This document shows, piece by piece, positions 1 to 11,550 of a DNA stretch of 64,000 nucleotides. The DNA lies in assembly GCF_014898055.3 (NCBI RefSeq), contig NW_026555331.1:111473194-111537193 (forward strand), given 5' to 3'. The notes below the pieces were generated by a model that saw only the letters and a list, made by a program, of their open reading frames with translations, made no database searches and had not been told where the DNA came from. This stretch comes from Talpa occidentalis (taxonomy: Eukaryota > Chordata > Mammalia > Eulipotyphla > Talpidae). A program made the translations under genes and the position numbers. The stretch's first letter is position 1, and the number at the start of each line of letters is the position of its first letter.

Positions 1-1169
1 CGTACAGCATTAAGTCCACATGGTTCCTTATTGCGCCTCCCATACAGTCAGGCAAATTGAGAGGTGCTGTTCTCTCCCACCCTGGAGAGGTAGGATATGA
101 GGCAAGATCTCCTTAAATACTGCCCTTTCACCATTCATCTCATCCTTTATTGGTGGGACTGCCTATTAAATACAGATTGAAACTACTTAATGTATCATTT
201 CAACGGATCTTTACATTTTTATTTTACAACCCTTTATCTCTTGAGATATCTTCTGGATGAATTTCTATTTTTCATCTCCTGTTTATATCTTATTCTCTAT
301 TTAGCCAAATTTACTCCAGAGTTACTTTCTTTAAGCATTGTATTATTTTTATTTTTGTTTCTTTTTATTTTTCTTACATTTTACTTACTACTTGTATATT
401 TTTCATTTATAAGATTTGTGCTTGGTTCTTTCTCATATCCATCTATTCTCAGTGTTCCTGCTTTGTGTTCCTGTTTGCGTTAATATTACTCTCTTAAATT
501 TCTTCTCTTGACAATATCAGACACACTTAATTTTAAGTACTTCCTTGCTCTCTACGTTCTTCCACAATGACCATGGAGAATAGAGGTGGAAATTGAAACA
601 GCAGTAGATGTGATAAAGAAGGACCAGTTTCTGAGGTAACTGATTGGACAGAAAATCCGAGAAAGGAGAGAGGGACATATATTTATAAACTGGGTGTAAG
701 TTCACTTCTGTCACCAAGAAAAGAAAAATGAGGAGACACAAAACTGTACAAGTTTGGATTTGAAGAACAAGAGACATCTAGATAGGCAAGGAAACCAAAC
801 AGAAAATAAGTAGTTGTTTATTCCAGCAAAATGTCAAGAAAGAAGTGACAGCTACAAATTATGAGCATCCTATGGTGATGAGGCAATAAACTCAAACAGA
901 TCACCACAAACTTGTTCAAAGTAATGATTTGTCCATAATGATTTTGAAAATTGATATAGCTTATCTCAAAGTTATTTGGTTGTATTTCAACTATAGATGG
1001 CTTTGATGGAAAAACAAATAGGTCTTCATAAAGTTAATTTATAAAATATAATAATACATTTAGAATACATGGTGAGAACAAGCATCCATGGCTGCTCCCT
1101 TTCATAATTATATTTAATTATCTGCATCATTAGAAAGAAAAAGTATAAATATCACTAATTTCCTTTGCT
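1..1169. other. Intron, nothing assigned
   Basis: The stretch starts with unassigned text, then a T-rich block at 190-480 and AT-rich sequence. A 97-codon frame across the T-rich block is hydrophobic only because of poly-T codons and is not a gene. Confidence 0.6.
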
Positions 1170-1900
1170 CAACATTCATTATGAAGTTTACCACTTGCTG
1201 AGCACCATGCTGGGCATTGGTAACACACTGGCCCATGTATAAAATCACACAGTAAGTTGAGCCATACAGGTGGTTACAAGAGCCTATACTAAGAGACTTC
1301 ACTCATCTGGAGGGTCAGCAAAGTCCTTCTCTAATGAACTTATGGAATGAAAACATGAACAGTAGTTAGCTAGGCAGAGAAACGAGGAGGGTTATTTCCA
1401 GTTAAGAGAAAACCACATTTGTAAAGATGCTAAAGCAGAAGGGAGTTTGCATTCAAGAGAGGAACAAAAGTCACTGACAATGAGAACCCAAGGAGGTGCT
1501 ATAGATAAACCACAGTGACTTTACGCACAGCTGTGTGATATAGGCAAGAAGGGCTGGGGATTCCAAGGTCCTAGTAACCACTACAAGGAATTCCTGGTTT
1601 TATTTTATGTACAATGGGAAAGCCACTGAAGAATGCTAAATTGGGAGAATGGGTTGGAGGGGAAGTAAGAATGGTAACCTAGAGACCAGCTGTGAGGCTA
1701 CTGAAGTCATCTGGTGGAAGTAACTCAGAGCAGTGGCAGTAAGCATGAACAAAAATTAGTCAACATCAAGAACCATTTAGGAAGTAGAATCTACAGAAAT
1801 TGCTGTTTGAGAGGCTGTGGAAAACAGAGGGATACTGTCCAATACAATGGTGACACCACTAACTTAGAGTACCCACTAACACATATGATAGAAATTTAGA
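1170..1900 (-). mobile_element. L2-like ancient LINE fragment, minus strand
   Basis: TTGCTGAGCACCATGCTGGG is the reverse of the L2 3' end (GCCTGGCACATAGTAGG...). Further on, TTTATGTACAATGGGAAAGC then CAGAGACC-type text resembles the L2-associated 3' region seen genome-wide in mammals. It is strongly decayed. Confidence 0.45.
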
Positions 1901-2854
1901 AAAAAAAGAAACTAGAAAAGCACATATTTTACTCCTCTGCATCTGCTCTCATTTCCTCAGAGTTCTAGGCACACTGCACAGGTTTACATACCATAGGCAA
2001 AGTACGTGTCTTTCTCTAGAATCAGCTGTCTTTTTCTGAGAATCCAGAGTCTTTCTAAACATTGAATTCTACATATGTATATATTCAGCCACACATCACC
2101 AGTTGACTAGAGGAAAATTAAGTATAAAGTATGACATACATGACAAGGTCAAGAAATGTAAGGTGTCTTAGTCATCGAATGTCACAAAAGCATCATTGAT
2201 GAGTACTGCCCTGAGTTGCCCAGTCGGCCCTAGATACAGAGTTGGGGAAGGAAAGTAGAAAGGAAGAGAATACCTCCCCTGCCTACCTAGAAAGTAAACT
2301 AAGACCAGCACTCATTTTCAAAAGAAAAAACTAAATGCTAGATTTCATTCTTGCTTAATTGAACTAAATTCTCAGATGAGGGAGGAAATGTTTGCTGCCT
2401 TTTTCTTCCAAAGCATTGCAAACTGTAAGTGTTTATGAGGTTATCCAGATTCTACCACAAAAAGAAAAAAAAAAAACTAAAAGCAGAAAGGGAAGTGGCC
2501 ATAACTTTAAAGGAAGTTTAAGAAATAGCTTATATGTCACTCTGTAAAGTTTAAGAAATACCAAATCCCTTAGTTGCAAAAATTAGATGAGGGATGACTA
2601 TCACTGTGCTATTATCATTTTACCTCATTATGATGGTACAAAAAGCAATTGTGTGCCATCACACAAATTTTATCACACCTTTCTTATGTGGAACAAAAAA
2701 GCTCTTGAAGGTAATATTATTAGGAAGAACTATTAGGATCATTTTATGGATGAAGACATGGTCTTCAAAGGAGTTGATGACTCTTAATGTGGGAAACAGA
2801 GGTATCACTAGCAGACAAAGTGATAAATTTAGAGAGACCCACAACTGTGATTAC
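1901..2854. other. Intron, nothing assigned
   Basis: AT-rich sequence with an A run at 2461-2476. The 100-codon frame at 2594-2896 runs into a MER5 element and is not a gene. Confidence 0.6.
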
Positions 2855-2910
2855 CAAATCTGGGTCCAAGAGAATCAGCATCCCCAGGGAGCTTGATAAA
2901 AACAGCAGAG
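2855..2910 (+). mobile_element. MER5A-like element, left part
   Basis: AGAATCAGCATCCCCAGGGA followed by GCTTGATAAAAACAGCAGAG matches the MER5 'GCATCACCTGGGAGCTTGTTAGAAATGCAGA' region in sense orientation. Its continuation lies beyond the L1 insertion. Confidence 0.6.
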
Positions 2911-3094
2911 TCGGGGGTGGGGAACAAAAGGGATGGAGGCCCAGTGAACTGTGGTGGAAGATTATTGGTTCTTTGGTGGTGGGTGTGGTATGATAACTAA
3001 CATACATTTAAAAGAGTGTAAACCTATAGCCATAAAACATATACAGTGTTGTAAAATAATGTTACCTCAGTAAAAATAATTTAATTAAAAAAAA
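2911..3094 (+). mobile_element. L1 3'-end insertion inside a MER5A-like element
   Basis: The segment GAACTGTGGTGGAAGATTAT ... GGTTCTTTGGTGGTGGGTG ... AATTAAAAAAAAAT matches the 3' UTR also seen at 35660-35770 (GGACTATAGTGGAGGACTAT, GCTTTGGTGGTGGGAG). It is a truncated L1 3' end of about 180 bp with an A-rich tail. Confidence 0.6.
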
Positions 3095-3195
3095 ATGGGA
3101 ATCCCTAACCTTTAATTGCACCAAAATATACTCCTCTCTTTATGTGCATCATAAGTGATTCTGATGCAGAATCATGCTTGAGAGTCATTGACTTA
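3095..3195 (+). mobile_element. MER5A-like element, right part
   Basis: AAGTGATTCTGATGCAGAAT then CATGCTTGAGAGTCATTGAC corresponds to the MER5 right end (GTGATTCTGATGCAC...TTGAGAACCACTG). The middle of the element is poorly preserved. Confidence 0.6.
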
Positions 3196-3214
3196 GTATA
3201 TGCTCAACAGAGAA

Positions 3215-3402
3215 TACAAATTGCCCAGGGACAGTCTGAAAATGTCTGAGGACATTTTGGTTGCCGCACTTGAGATAGGAAATGCTACTGGCATCTAGTG
3301 AGTAAAGGTCAAAATATTACTAAAATCAAACAATACACAAGAAAGTCCTCATAACCAAGCATTTTCCCATCCAAAATGTCAATAGGGCCATGGTTGGGAA
3401 AT
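3215..3402 (+). mobile_element. MER20 (hAT-Charlie) DNA transposon
   Basis: AAATGTCTGAGGACATTTTG, GCTACTGGCATCTAGTGAGT and CCAAAATGTCAATAGGGCCA follow the MER20 consensus in order. It is nearly full length (about 190 of 219 bp). Confidence 0.75.
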
Positions 3403-3539
3403 ATGATGTAACACAACCATTGAGAAAATAACAGTCCAAGAAAATTACATGAATTTTCACTTCTGCAATACAAGGTTGGAGCCTCACTTTTCAATTATTC
3501 AGTCTCCTTTTATGTATTCTACAGAATACAGAATCTTTT

Positions 3540-3720
3540 ATTTTTAATTTTTGTATTGTGATAAAATTTACAATATTAACCATTTTAAATGAACAACAAG
3601 TGAGTGGTATTAAGTATATTAATATTGTTACATTCGTACTGTTGTGTTTTCTGTGTAATTTTAAAGTTCTGAATTCAAATTTCTTGATTATGAGCTTAAC
3701 TGTCATTTTATTTTAGTTCA
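3540..3720 (-). mobile_element. Ancient L1-like fragment, minus strand
   Basis: TATTGTGATAAAATTTACAA, TATTAACCATTTTAAATGAA and GTGGTATTAAGTATATTAAT resemble the widespread reverse-orientation L1 motif 'ATTTACCATTTTAACC ... CAGTGGCATTAAGTACATTC'. Confidence 0.5.
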
Positions 3721-4119
3721 CCCATCATACGTAATTGTCTTGAGAATTACAGGTTTTCAGGCTAAAGATGTACCTATAGTACACTTAAGGGAAAGCTTAT
3801 ATTATTTATTCCAATTTTGCCTAAAACACATGAAGCATGTTCTGTTTTATGTGTCACAATGAAGAAAATCATAATTGGTTCCTAATGATTCCACTACTAA
3901 GCACAATCCTAGTAATTATCTCACTGTAAGTTGACAGATGTGTTAAATAAACTAGATGGTGGAGGAGAATCCTTTCACATGTATTTGTGTATCAAATCAC
4001 AATGACATAACTTTAAATATCTTATATTTTTGTATGTAAATTATATCTTAAGAAAGCTGAAATAAAATTACAAAAAATAAAATAAAACAAAACCCAGAAC
4101 TATTGATGAGATTTATGAC
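3721..4119. other. Intron, nothing assigned
   Basis: AT-rich; an A-rich string at 4062-4092 (AAAATAAAATAAAACAAAAC) may be the tail of an unrecognised retroposon. Confidence 0.5.
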
Positions 4120-4367
4120 ATTAGAAACTCTGGGTTTTAGTATCACACAAACCTGGATTCAAATCAATACCTTCTTAGCTGTAGATTCTTGGACAAATTA
4201 ATAAATAACCAAGCAATTATGAACTATAGAAATTATGAGCTAAAGCCTGCCTTGCAGGGCAATAGCAATTGGATATAATACTCTGTGCAAGCCACAATTA
4301 TACTGCCTAGCCCTTGATGTGTGTTGATTAGATGGCATGCACTATTGCTACTACTACTACTACTACC
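4120..4367 (+). mobile_element. MIR SINE, plus strand
   Basis: AAACTCTGGGTTTTAGTATC, AAACCTGGATTCAAATCAAT, GATTCTTGGACAAATTAATA and CTGCCTAGCCCTTGATGTGT follow the MIR order. It runs into the trinucleotide repeat that often grows from the MIR ATTATT end. Confidence 0.7.
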
Positions 4368-4415
4368 ATTATTATTATTATTATTATATTATTATTATTA
4401 TTATTATTATTATTT
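4347..4415 (+). repeat. (CTA)n(ATT)n trinucleotide microsatellite
   Basis: Six CTA units are followed by about 15 ATT units with one break (ATTATATT). It sits at the 3' end of a MIR and is likely polymorphic. Confidence 0.95.
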
Positions 4416-5545
4416 ACAGAGTGACATTTAAGCACAAAAAAGTAAATGTTCTTTATGCAATTAAAAAGCTCTAAAAAGCTTTAGGTAAATCAAACTGATA
4501 CATATTAAATTATATCTTAAATATGCTACAGGAACAGTTAGTAGAGGAAAAACTGCAGGCAATCACTTTGTACATGCTTTAAAACACATGTATCTATGTT
4601 TCCTTCAGGAAAATAAAATCCCCAACCATATACAGAGGGGGGGAAATTGTCTAAAGAATGAAGAATACCGGTTTAATTCTTATCATCACTGTTTATAATT
4701 GAAACATAAAGCAAACATGCAGAAATAGAGATCAATGTGATGGGTCACAGTATACAAATGTCTGTAAAACACAGGCTGACCACCAGAAGCTAATAATAAT
4801 TCTACTTCAGTTGAAAAATAAATCACACGATGTATGTATTGTATTAACTGCAAATCGAAGGCATAGAATATGTTAGAATAAATTAGAAATATGAGAAAGA
4901 CTCCACTGTAACATGATCAAAAAAGTCTAAGTACAAAGGAGACTCTGCAGTGCTTATTAGCAAAGCCAGGATTTAGAGAGGAGAGACAAGCTGGAGAGAA
5001 GGGAGGAGGAATTCTAGCAGTCTTACTTTTAGAAAGTATTGCAAGATTCTTTCTGCAAGAGACTAAAAACAAAGTGTAAATGTGCAGGGGCATTCCTAAG
5101 GGACAGTTTCAAGCAAACAAGAGAGTACTTGAGAATTGCAGAGTACCTGTAGATACAGTGAACCTGGGCTAACACACAAGGAAATTATGAGAGAAGCCAA
5201 GCTAAGGAATCTAACTCAACTCTTAGGATCACTAGAAAGCTCAAGAGTTGTCCATGACTTTAATTTTTGTAATTGTGACTTACAAACAAAATCTTTCCCA
5301 AAACATCCAAAATTGAAAATGAGTCAATATCCCATTGCAAATATCCCTCTACCCTCAATCATTTGAGAAAGCTCTAAGGTTGAAAACCATGCATCTCTTC
5401 CCATCACCATTTCTGGGTGCAAACCTGCTGCAAAACTGTCTACCCACATGTTTTTTGGAGGCACACATAGAAGCAAGAGTCCTGGCCCGCAGAGATGGCC
5501 TGTGCTAGCTGCTCTTGAGTAGATATGTGCCCTAGTATGGAGAGG
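4416..5545. other. Intron, nothing assigned
   Basis: About 1.1 kb without a recognised repeat, including a purine-rich part at 4970-5030 (GAGAGGAGAGACAAGCTGGA). It could be old decayed repeat or unique sequence. Confidence 0.55.
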
Positions 5546-5562
5546 AAGAAGTTTGTACTTTT

Positions 5563-5722
5563 TTTTTTTTTTTAGTGCATGTAGATGCACTGGTACAGTC
5601 AGAAGCACTGAGAGAATTACTGAAGTACACTGCTGAGGGAGCAGCGGGCGGCAGAGAGGTCTGCACGCCATGTGGGACCCTCCTTTGAGGGCGGGCAGCT
5701 TCGCAACCCAGCGAACAGGCCC
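5563..5722 (-). mobile_element. tRNA-derived SINE copy 1, internally shortened
   Basis: Poly(T) at 5561-5573 is followed by the reverse complement of the SINE body and a shortened tRNA-like head. It is flanked by a perfect 17-bp target-site duplication, AAGAAGTTTGTACTTTT, at 5546-5562 and 5723-5739. At about 160 bp the copy is roughly 100 bp shorter than the others; the AATAAA tail and most of the A/B-box head are missing. Confidence 0.9.
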
Positions 5723-5739
5723 AAGAAGTTTGTACTTTT

Positions 5740-6899
5740 GAGGCCATAAGAACACATCTAATATTCCTCTTCTACATGAAATAATTTCTAAGAGTTGGTA
5801 ACATCTATCTGAGCCCCATCTGACCTTCTCTTCTTCCAGATCCCACCTGGACAGCCTCACCATCTACTTGTTCATTTTCCACAGGCAACTGATGGTTTTT
5901 ATAGGGGAACAGAATATCCATCAAACAGAGAAATGTACTAGTAGTCAGTTAGTTAACAGGCTGGTGGTAGCTAGTGTTGTTTAAATAGAAGTTTTACTTA
6001 AAAACAGGAGAAAATATGGAATCTGAGAGAGTCAATAGAGAACTTACTGGCCAAAGAACTAACCACTGAGGTTACAAGACATTTAGAAAGGGAAAAAAGC
6101 GAGCAATCTTGAATGAAACACACAGAGATTAATAAAAGAACGAGAATCTTAGCACTAAAGTTTAATGAAAGGATGGAGGAGTTTTAAGACGATATGAATG
6201 AGGAGCTATGCCAATTATAACCAAGAGGGCCAGTGAGGCCAACCAAGGCAGAGTAAAGTCTACTTGATTTGGCAAACCAGAAGTCATTGTGCCATTGAAG
6301 AGAGCAGCTCTAAAGAGAAGAAAATTACCATTCATCTAAGATTAAGTAGACACTAAAGCAACACAAGTGACATTTACCAACATTTAAATGAGCTTGGAAC
6401 AGAAAGACAGAAAACAACTTACACATTATCAGGAGAGTTCTAGATCAAGAGGGGGATTTTCTAAGATAGGAATAGAAGAGTTTAATATTAATGGCAGGGG
6501 AGAAAATAACAAATTAGGATTACACTAATAGGACAAATCCTCAGCTAAGCTGGAAAGGACGGATTCAAACACCAGTGGAACAAAAGAATGGGACTGGTAC
6601 AGGCTGAATGCCCTACGAAGATAGTGGGACCACCTATTCCTTCTTCTGCTGGCAGTGGAAAAGGACAGGATGGCAGGAAACAAAGGCATCAAGTGGTCTG
6701 AGCAGGCATGCAAATACATAAGCAGAGATGTCTAAGTTACAAATTGAGGAGTGGTAGCATTCTGGTATCAGCGTATACTTTGTAAAGAAAGGTGAATGGA
6801 GTCAGAACAGGGGCAAAAGAAACTGGGTTGGAAAAGCACTTGCAATGAACAGAGGAGCTGCTGCCCAGAAGTTGGTGAGTGGCCATGAGATGAAAAAAA

Positions 6900-6904
<5 letters not shown>
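5740..6904. other. Intron, purine-rich, probably old decayed repeat
   Basis: The plus strand is rich in GAA/GAG text between 6000 and 6900, similar in style to old L2-associated repeats, but no block is clear enough to name. Confidence 0.45.

Positions 6905-6946
<42 letters not shown>
6905..6946 (+). repeat. (TA)n dinucleotide microsatellite
   Basis: An uninterrupted run of about 20 TA units lies at this position. Confidence 0.97.
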
Positions 6947-6948
<2 letters not shown>

Positions 6949-7023
6949 GTCAGAAAACAAAAGGAGAAAGAAAGGAAGAAAATATTTATGATGGAAGGGT
7001 GGGTAAAAAAGGAATCTAATCTA

Positions 7024-7299
7024 GGGGCCTCCCTGATGGTGCAGGCCGTTGAACGCTGCACTGTGAAACTGTCCACAGCCTCTGCAGTGTGGGTTTGATT
7101 CCGGCTGGTGGGGCAGAAACTCACATGGCGCAGAAAGCCTTTCCTGTCTCACCCACTGCTCCCCTCAGCAGTGTATTTCATCAGTCTGCCTGTTCTATTC
7201 CCCGCTCTGTCTCTGGTGAATTCTCTGACCCTCCCGCACATCTGGCCTATACCCCAGTTCTTGTATAAAGAAATCTTTAAAAAAAAAAAAAAAAAAAAA
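7024..7299 (+). mobile_element. tRNA-derived SINE copy 2
   Basis: The copy begins GGGGCCTCCCTGATGG and has a degenerate A box, a B box GGTTTGATTCC, the family body and a long poly(A). The flanks GGAATCTAATCTA and GAAATCTAATCTA form the duplication. The 3' body (CATCTGGCCTATACCCCAG) places it in the older type with a CCCCAG tail. Confidence 0.93.
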
Positions 7300-7313
7300 G
7301 AAATCTAATCTAC

Positions 7314-8024
7314 TGAGAACTTGAACTGTACTTCTTTATGGAAGTGTTACTCTGAGGCAGGCAATGTATTACTTCTTTTCAGACATTGTTCCTGGAGCCT
7401 GTTTTGCATGTGTTAGGCTGCATAGCTGCTCAGCAGACACCTCTTGTCAAGTGGCCAGAATACTATGCACTGGACTGAGAAATACACTGTTTAGTAAATA
7501 GTAAGTTAACAAGAAACGCAAATGGGAGCACTTTAGCCTCCATGTAGTCAGACAACCACCCACAGCCTCAAGCAGCTTCCGAGGTTGAAACTCAACAACA
7601 AACAGTGAAGGTCATCACAGAAGCCCTGAACAAGTTAGCTGAGGATTCTTTCAAGAGCTTCAAATGATACAGCAAACTCCATTTGTAAAACCTTTTAGGG
7701 GTTTTCCCTGCTGAGTAGAAACATGGAATTGTTTCCTCAAAACTTAGAAAGGAGGTAAACCAGTCCTCTCCATTCAGATAGACCCTTTAATACAATGGAC
7801 ACTGTTCAGAGCATGGCTGAGTTGAACTGATGCTCCCTCAGGAAACTCCCTCTCCTGCTTATCCATTAATTAAATATCAATTTATTCAAGAAGGACTATT
7901 TAGTAAGCATCAGAGAAACAATATTCAAAGACAAAGCAACTCACAGGCTCATGACTGTTTTTGAAATCGCAGGAGTCCCTGTAGGAGAGTCACATGTACC
8001 TATCAAAAAACTGATTAAGCACTC
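7314..8024. other. Intron, nothing firm; possible L2 tip
   Basis: ATTAATTAAATATCAATTTA then TTCAAGAAGG at about 7865-7900 could be the reverse of an L2 3' tip. The rest is unassigned. Confidence 0.45.
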
Positions 8025-8135
8025 CACTCCTGCAGAATCAAATCTCTGCTGCTGGGCTGGGAATGTGAATTTTTTACAAGCCCCTTGGATGATTCTTAGA
8101 CACACTCAAGGTTGAGGACCAAGGGTTTAAGGTGA
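8025..8135 (+). mobile_element. MER5-like element
   Basis: CTGCAGAATCAAATCTCTGC, CTGGGAATGTGAATTTTTTA and CCTTGGATGATTCTTAGACA align with MER5 in sense orientation, ending at GGTTGAGGACCA. Confidence 0.6.
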
Positions 8136-8689
8136 TAGACAATGGCAATACAATTTGATATGAGGTTTTGGGAAGACAAAGAGCAGCAAAGCTTAAGCCA
8201 ACTTTCAGAAATAACATTAGTAAAACAATATCTACTCAGGTCACAAAAGAGTAAAGAATTTTCTAAACAGAAGTAACATGCAATAGAACAACAGATTATG
8301 TGACTTACTGAACAAGGTAGAAGATTAGGAGAAAACCCAAGTAATAATCATTGCTCAAAATTTCACTGCATGTGCAAATGCATTTCCAGTTTTCCTGCCA
8401 ACTCCTTGCTCATTCAACACAAAACCTGAAACAACACTGCCATGATTCTCACTCCAATGTCAGCAGCCAATGGGCATAAAGAGCTGAGTTTCTATTGCTA
8501 ACTCACTGTGCAGTTACTCCATATGACATTACCAGGAGGCCTAAAATTCAGACAACTGTTTAAGTATTTAACCTTAAGGGTAAGGTAGAAATGACATTGT
8601 GTTTTGATCTGTCACCAACAAATCACCTAGCTTCTCCAAACCTCCATATTTTATTTGTAAAACCAGAATCATCACCAAAACTGCAACAA
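8136..8689. other. Intron, nothing assigned
   Basis: Unassigned sequence before the L1 3' UTR. Confidence 0.5.
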
Positions 8690-9735
8690 GGCAGCATCAT
8701 GTGCCTCATGACATGATGCCCAAACAACATCACCTCTCTGGTATTTCTGCCAAAAATACAAAACCTGAATCTAATTGGGAGGAAACATTAGAGAAATCCA
8801 AACTGAAGGATATTCCATAAAATAGCTGTCAAGGTCAGAAACGATAAAGAAAGACTAGGAAACTATTTCCAATCAATGCAAACTAGGGAGATTAGACAAT
8901 AAAGATAACACGTGATTCTGGAGGGATACCACTATAGGGAAACCATCTATAAAGTATTCTTATAAAGTATACCTATAAAGTTATTATTGGAATAACATAA
9001 AATTTGAATATGTACTTTAGACTTGGAATTCGATGTTAGTGTTGAATATTCATTTTCCTGGTTTTTATAAAACCGTGGTCATATAACAAAATGATTTTTT
9101 TCTTAATAAATACAGAGTATTGAGGAAAATGGGGAATGATGGTTCCTTCCCTCAAAAGGTTCAGAAAAAGGAATGACAGACAGACAGACAGACAGAGAAG
9201 ATAGACCTAGATAGAGAAAGATACAAAGCTATATGAGAGAAGAGAATCTAGGGGAAAAAAAGCAAATGAAGCAAAATAATTAGTGAATCTAGATAAAAGG
9301 TAGACAAGAGTTCTTTGTACAATTCTTGCTGTTTCTCTAAAGTCTCTGTGTTTGAAACTGTATCAAAATAATGTTACTCTTCAAAACTATTTGGCCATAA
9401 AAAGCTAGGAAGACTAGGAATCTGTCACACTGGTGGAGACCGAAGAAGCATGACAACTATATCATAATGTGGTTGATGTTCCTGGATTGGATCCAGGAAC
9501 AAAATTAAAAAAAAAAAACAGACATTGGTGGAAAAACTGATGCAATCCAAGTGAATTTTATAGTTTAATCAACAGCAATGCACCACTTTAATTTCTGAGA
9601 TTTAGCAAATTAGTTATTTTAAGATAGTTAATATTAATTGAACCCAAGTGAAGGGTATATAACTCTACAACATCTGCAATTTTTCTATAAATCTAAAATA
9701 CTCCTCCTCTCAAAAAAAATATTTTTTAAAAGTCA
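8690..9735 (+). mobile_element. Ancient L1 3' UTR, probably two partial copies
   Basis: Blocks typical of old mammalian L1 3' UTRs appear in order: CACCTCTCTGGTATTTCTGCC, AACCTGAATCTAATTGGGAG, AGAAAGACTAGGAAACTATT and GATAACACGTGATTCTGG. A second run follows with ATGTTCCTGGATTGGATCC and AGGGTATATAACTCTACAAC, ending in an A-rich tail. The second run partly repeats the first, so two overlapping insertions are likely. Confidence 0.7.
9172..9197 (+). repeat. (GACA)n tetranucleotide repeat
   Basis: Five to six GACA units are followed by degenerate GATA units (GAAGATAGACCTAGATAGAG), all inside the L1 3' UTR. Confidence 0.9.
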
Positions 9736-9939
9736 TTAAGACTCACATACAGGAATGGTCATCCTGAAAGCAGAAACAGAAGGACACCGATGCCACAATC
9801 CCCTAGGAGCTGCCATGGCAGAATAAGAAGGAAATAGCTTACCTGAACTGCTGACTTAGAATCTATTGGTATGGAACCACTGAGAACATTATGGGAATAA
9901 GAGTCCTAGATGGTTTTCATGAGACCTTGAGCACTAAGG

Positions 9940-10085
9940 AACTAGGTTCAGTCCTTTTTTCAGATTTAAATATGCACCTGGGTCCCCTGGAAATCCTCCT
10001 CAAATGCAGATTCTGAGTCTGGTGATATGAGGTGGCATCTAGATTCTGCATTTCTAATGAGGTGCTATCGAAGCAATGGTCCTCT
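9940..10085 (+). mobile_element. MER5-like element
   Basis: CCCCTGGAAATCCTCCTCAA then ATGCAGATTCTGAGTCTGGT and GATTCTGCATTTCTAATGAG match the MER5 sense strand. The right end (GAAGCAATGGTCCTCT) corresponds to the terminal inverted repeat region. Confidence 0.65.
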
Positions 10086-10489
10086 ACCCCACAAACAGAG
10101 AAGGCAAGTGATGGGACAGAAGGGGCCTGATCCACGACACCCTGCATCACTAGTCCAGGACTTCCATGGGGATCTCCTCGAAGCCTTTTTGTCTCAAGTC
10201 ATTGCCAAATGTAATTCTAACTGCATTTAGTCTGCACCAAATTGCCCCAGGTGTATTTTCAAGTAAAATTCAATTTGTATCCTCTCTCAACCAGGACATG
10301 AAAAGGATAAACAAATGTATATAAAATGTATATTAAACTGCTGGACAGGTTTCTCTACATGTGTAAAGTGCTTCTAGAGTCACAAAAATTACCTCAAAGA
10401 GCAGTTAAAGTGAAAATGATGCCACCTCTTTGACAATAATTCTAAAAATTTGCTCTTTCTCTTATATTCTTTCATTTCTCTTACATGCT
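10086..10489. other. Intron, nothing assigned
   Basis: Unassigned sequence between a MER5 element and the CCCCATA repeat fragment. Confidence 0.5.
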
Positions 10490-10640
10490 CAACCTCAACA
10501 AGTAATTCTTTATTTTATTTTATATATTTTTACATCAGTTTTCATTTTTGAAAATACAATGTATGCATTTTCATCTCGGTTATAGTCCCCATACAATTCC
10601 CACCCTGAGTTGACTTTTATAATTTATTTTAATGATTTTT
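10490..10640 (-). repeat. Interspersed repeat fragment sharing the CCCCATACAATTC block
   Basis: T/A-rich sequence is followed by AATACAATGTATGCATTTTC and GTCCCCATACAATTCCCACC, which closely parallel 29570-29640. It is probably the same L1-related 3' end. Confidence 0.4.
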
Positions 10641-11544
10641 TGGATGCACACAGAGCCATCTAACTCTTGCAGTGGTCTTCAAAGAGATAATAAAATCCGA
10701 CTAGGAAAGAAAAAGTACAGATCATAATCACAAAGTAATATCAAGAACATGAGTAAAAATGTTGGGTTATCATGGTACCCTAATTTTGAAAATATAGAAA
10801 GCCATCTAGAATCCTACATTATTTGCCTCATAGTACATTAGATCTCAATATTTTTGTTCCTTTAAATCACGTGCTCTAGAAAGACAAAAGTAACTTTCTT
10901 AGGATAATCTTAAATTAGTAAATGAGAACCAGCTAAAGGATGCCTTTATAGGTAAAACCACTTTAAAAATGTCCTTGATTTTTTTATTCAGTAAATATTT
11001 ATAGAGTATCTATTACATGCCATACTAGCCACAGTGCTTTTTACACTAATAGTAAAATTACAATTGGCCAGAATCCAAGACTAGGCCCCTCTACACTAAC
11101 TTCATTATAAATCCCTAATAACAAAGCACCAATGTACTGGTTGGCTCCTTCTGTAAAAAGCACAGATTCAAAACATTAAATTTTGTGTTGCCTATGGTAA
11201 AATAATCTGCATCTATTCAGGAATCCCTGCAAGGCAGGGCTGGGACTCCTCCACTGTGCCCACTGCCCAGGGACCTAGTCCATTTGTCCCTCCAGCCTCT
11301 CTCACTGCCTCTCTCACAGACACAAACCCTGTATTGACACACTCTAAGTAGATGTTGGACTGGTATAAAAACCTCATCCATCCTCACTGTATGCAGTACA
11401 GAAATCAAATTACACTGCAACTATTATTGCACAGATATTTTTTTCAAAAGAGTGACAGAAAAGAGTGGCGAAAAAAGTTACGCAAGTCTGAAAATTCCAG
11501 AACAGAAAGGAAACTGAAAATAACCCCCAAACAACAGCCAGCAT
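10641..11544. other. Intron just downstream of the ELMO1 start exon, mostly unassigned
   Basis: Apart from a short L2 tip at 10975-11055 no repeat is recognised. The 300 bp next to the exon look non-repetitive. Confidence 0.55.
10975..11055 (-). mobile_element. L2 LINE 3' tip, minus strand
   Basis: TTCAGTAAATATTTATAGAG then TATCTATTACATGCCATACT is the reverse complement of the L2 terminal block. It is short. Confidence 0.45.
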
Positions 11545-11550
11545 GCTAAC
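11545..11550 (-). other. ELMO1: Splice donor of the ELMO1 start exon
   Basis: On the minus strand the exon ends GATCAG and the intron begins GTTAGC. The CAG before the cut fits the consensus; the T at intron position +3 is weaker than the usual A or G. The reading frame stays open for a further 46 codons into the intron before a stop, but that extension is hydrophobic intron sequence and not part of the protein. Confidence 0.88.

Larger units (their letters stand above)
1..11550 (-). other. ELMO1: ELMO1 intron downstream of the first coding exon (part)
   Basis: By position, everything below 11551 belongs to the intron that follows codon 26. I looked on the minus strand for the next coding exon (KKPLSAIIKEVCDGWSL in the known protein) and did not see it. 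The contents are the repeats listed separately and unassigned AT-rich sequence. Confidence 0.8.

Noticed and set aside
4347..4415. Direct repeats resembling a CRISPR-like array
   Set aside because: It is a simple trinucleotide microsatellite in a mammalian genome.
5324..5863. 179-codon open frame on the minus strand
   Set aside because: It runs through SINE copy 1 including a poly-lysine run from the poly(A); not a gene.
7081..7161. tRNA-like A and B boxes in the SINE heads as possible tRNA genes
   Set aside because: No copy folds into a full tRNA with an acceptor stem; each is followed by the SINE body and poly(A).
11410..11550. In-frame continuation of the ELMO1 exon into the intron
   Set aside because: The donor at 11550 and the known protein sequence show the exon ends at codon 26; the continuation is intron.
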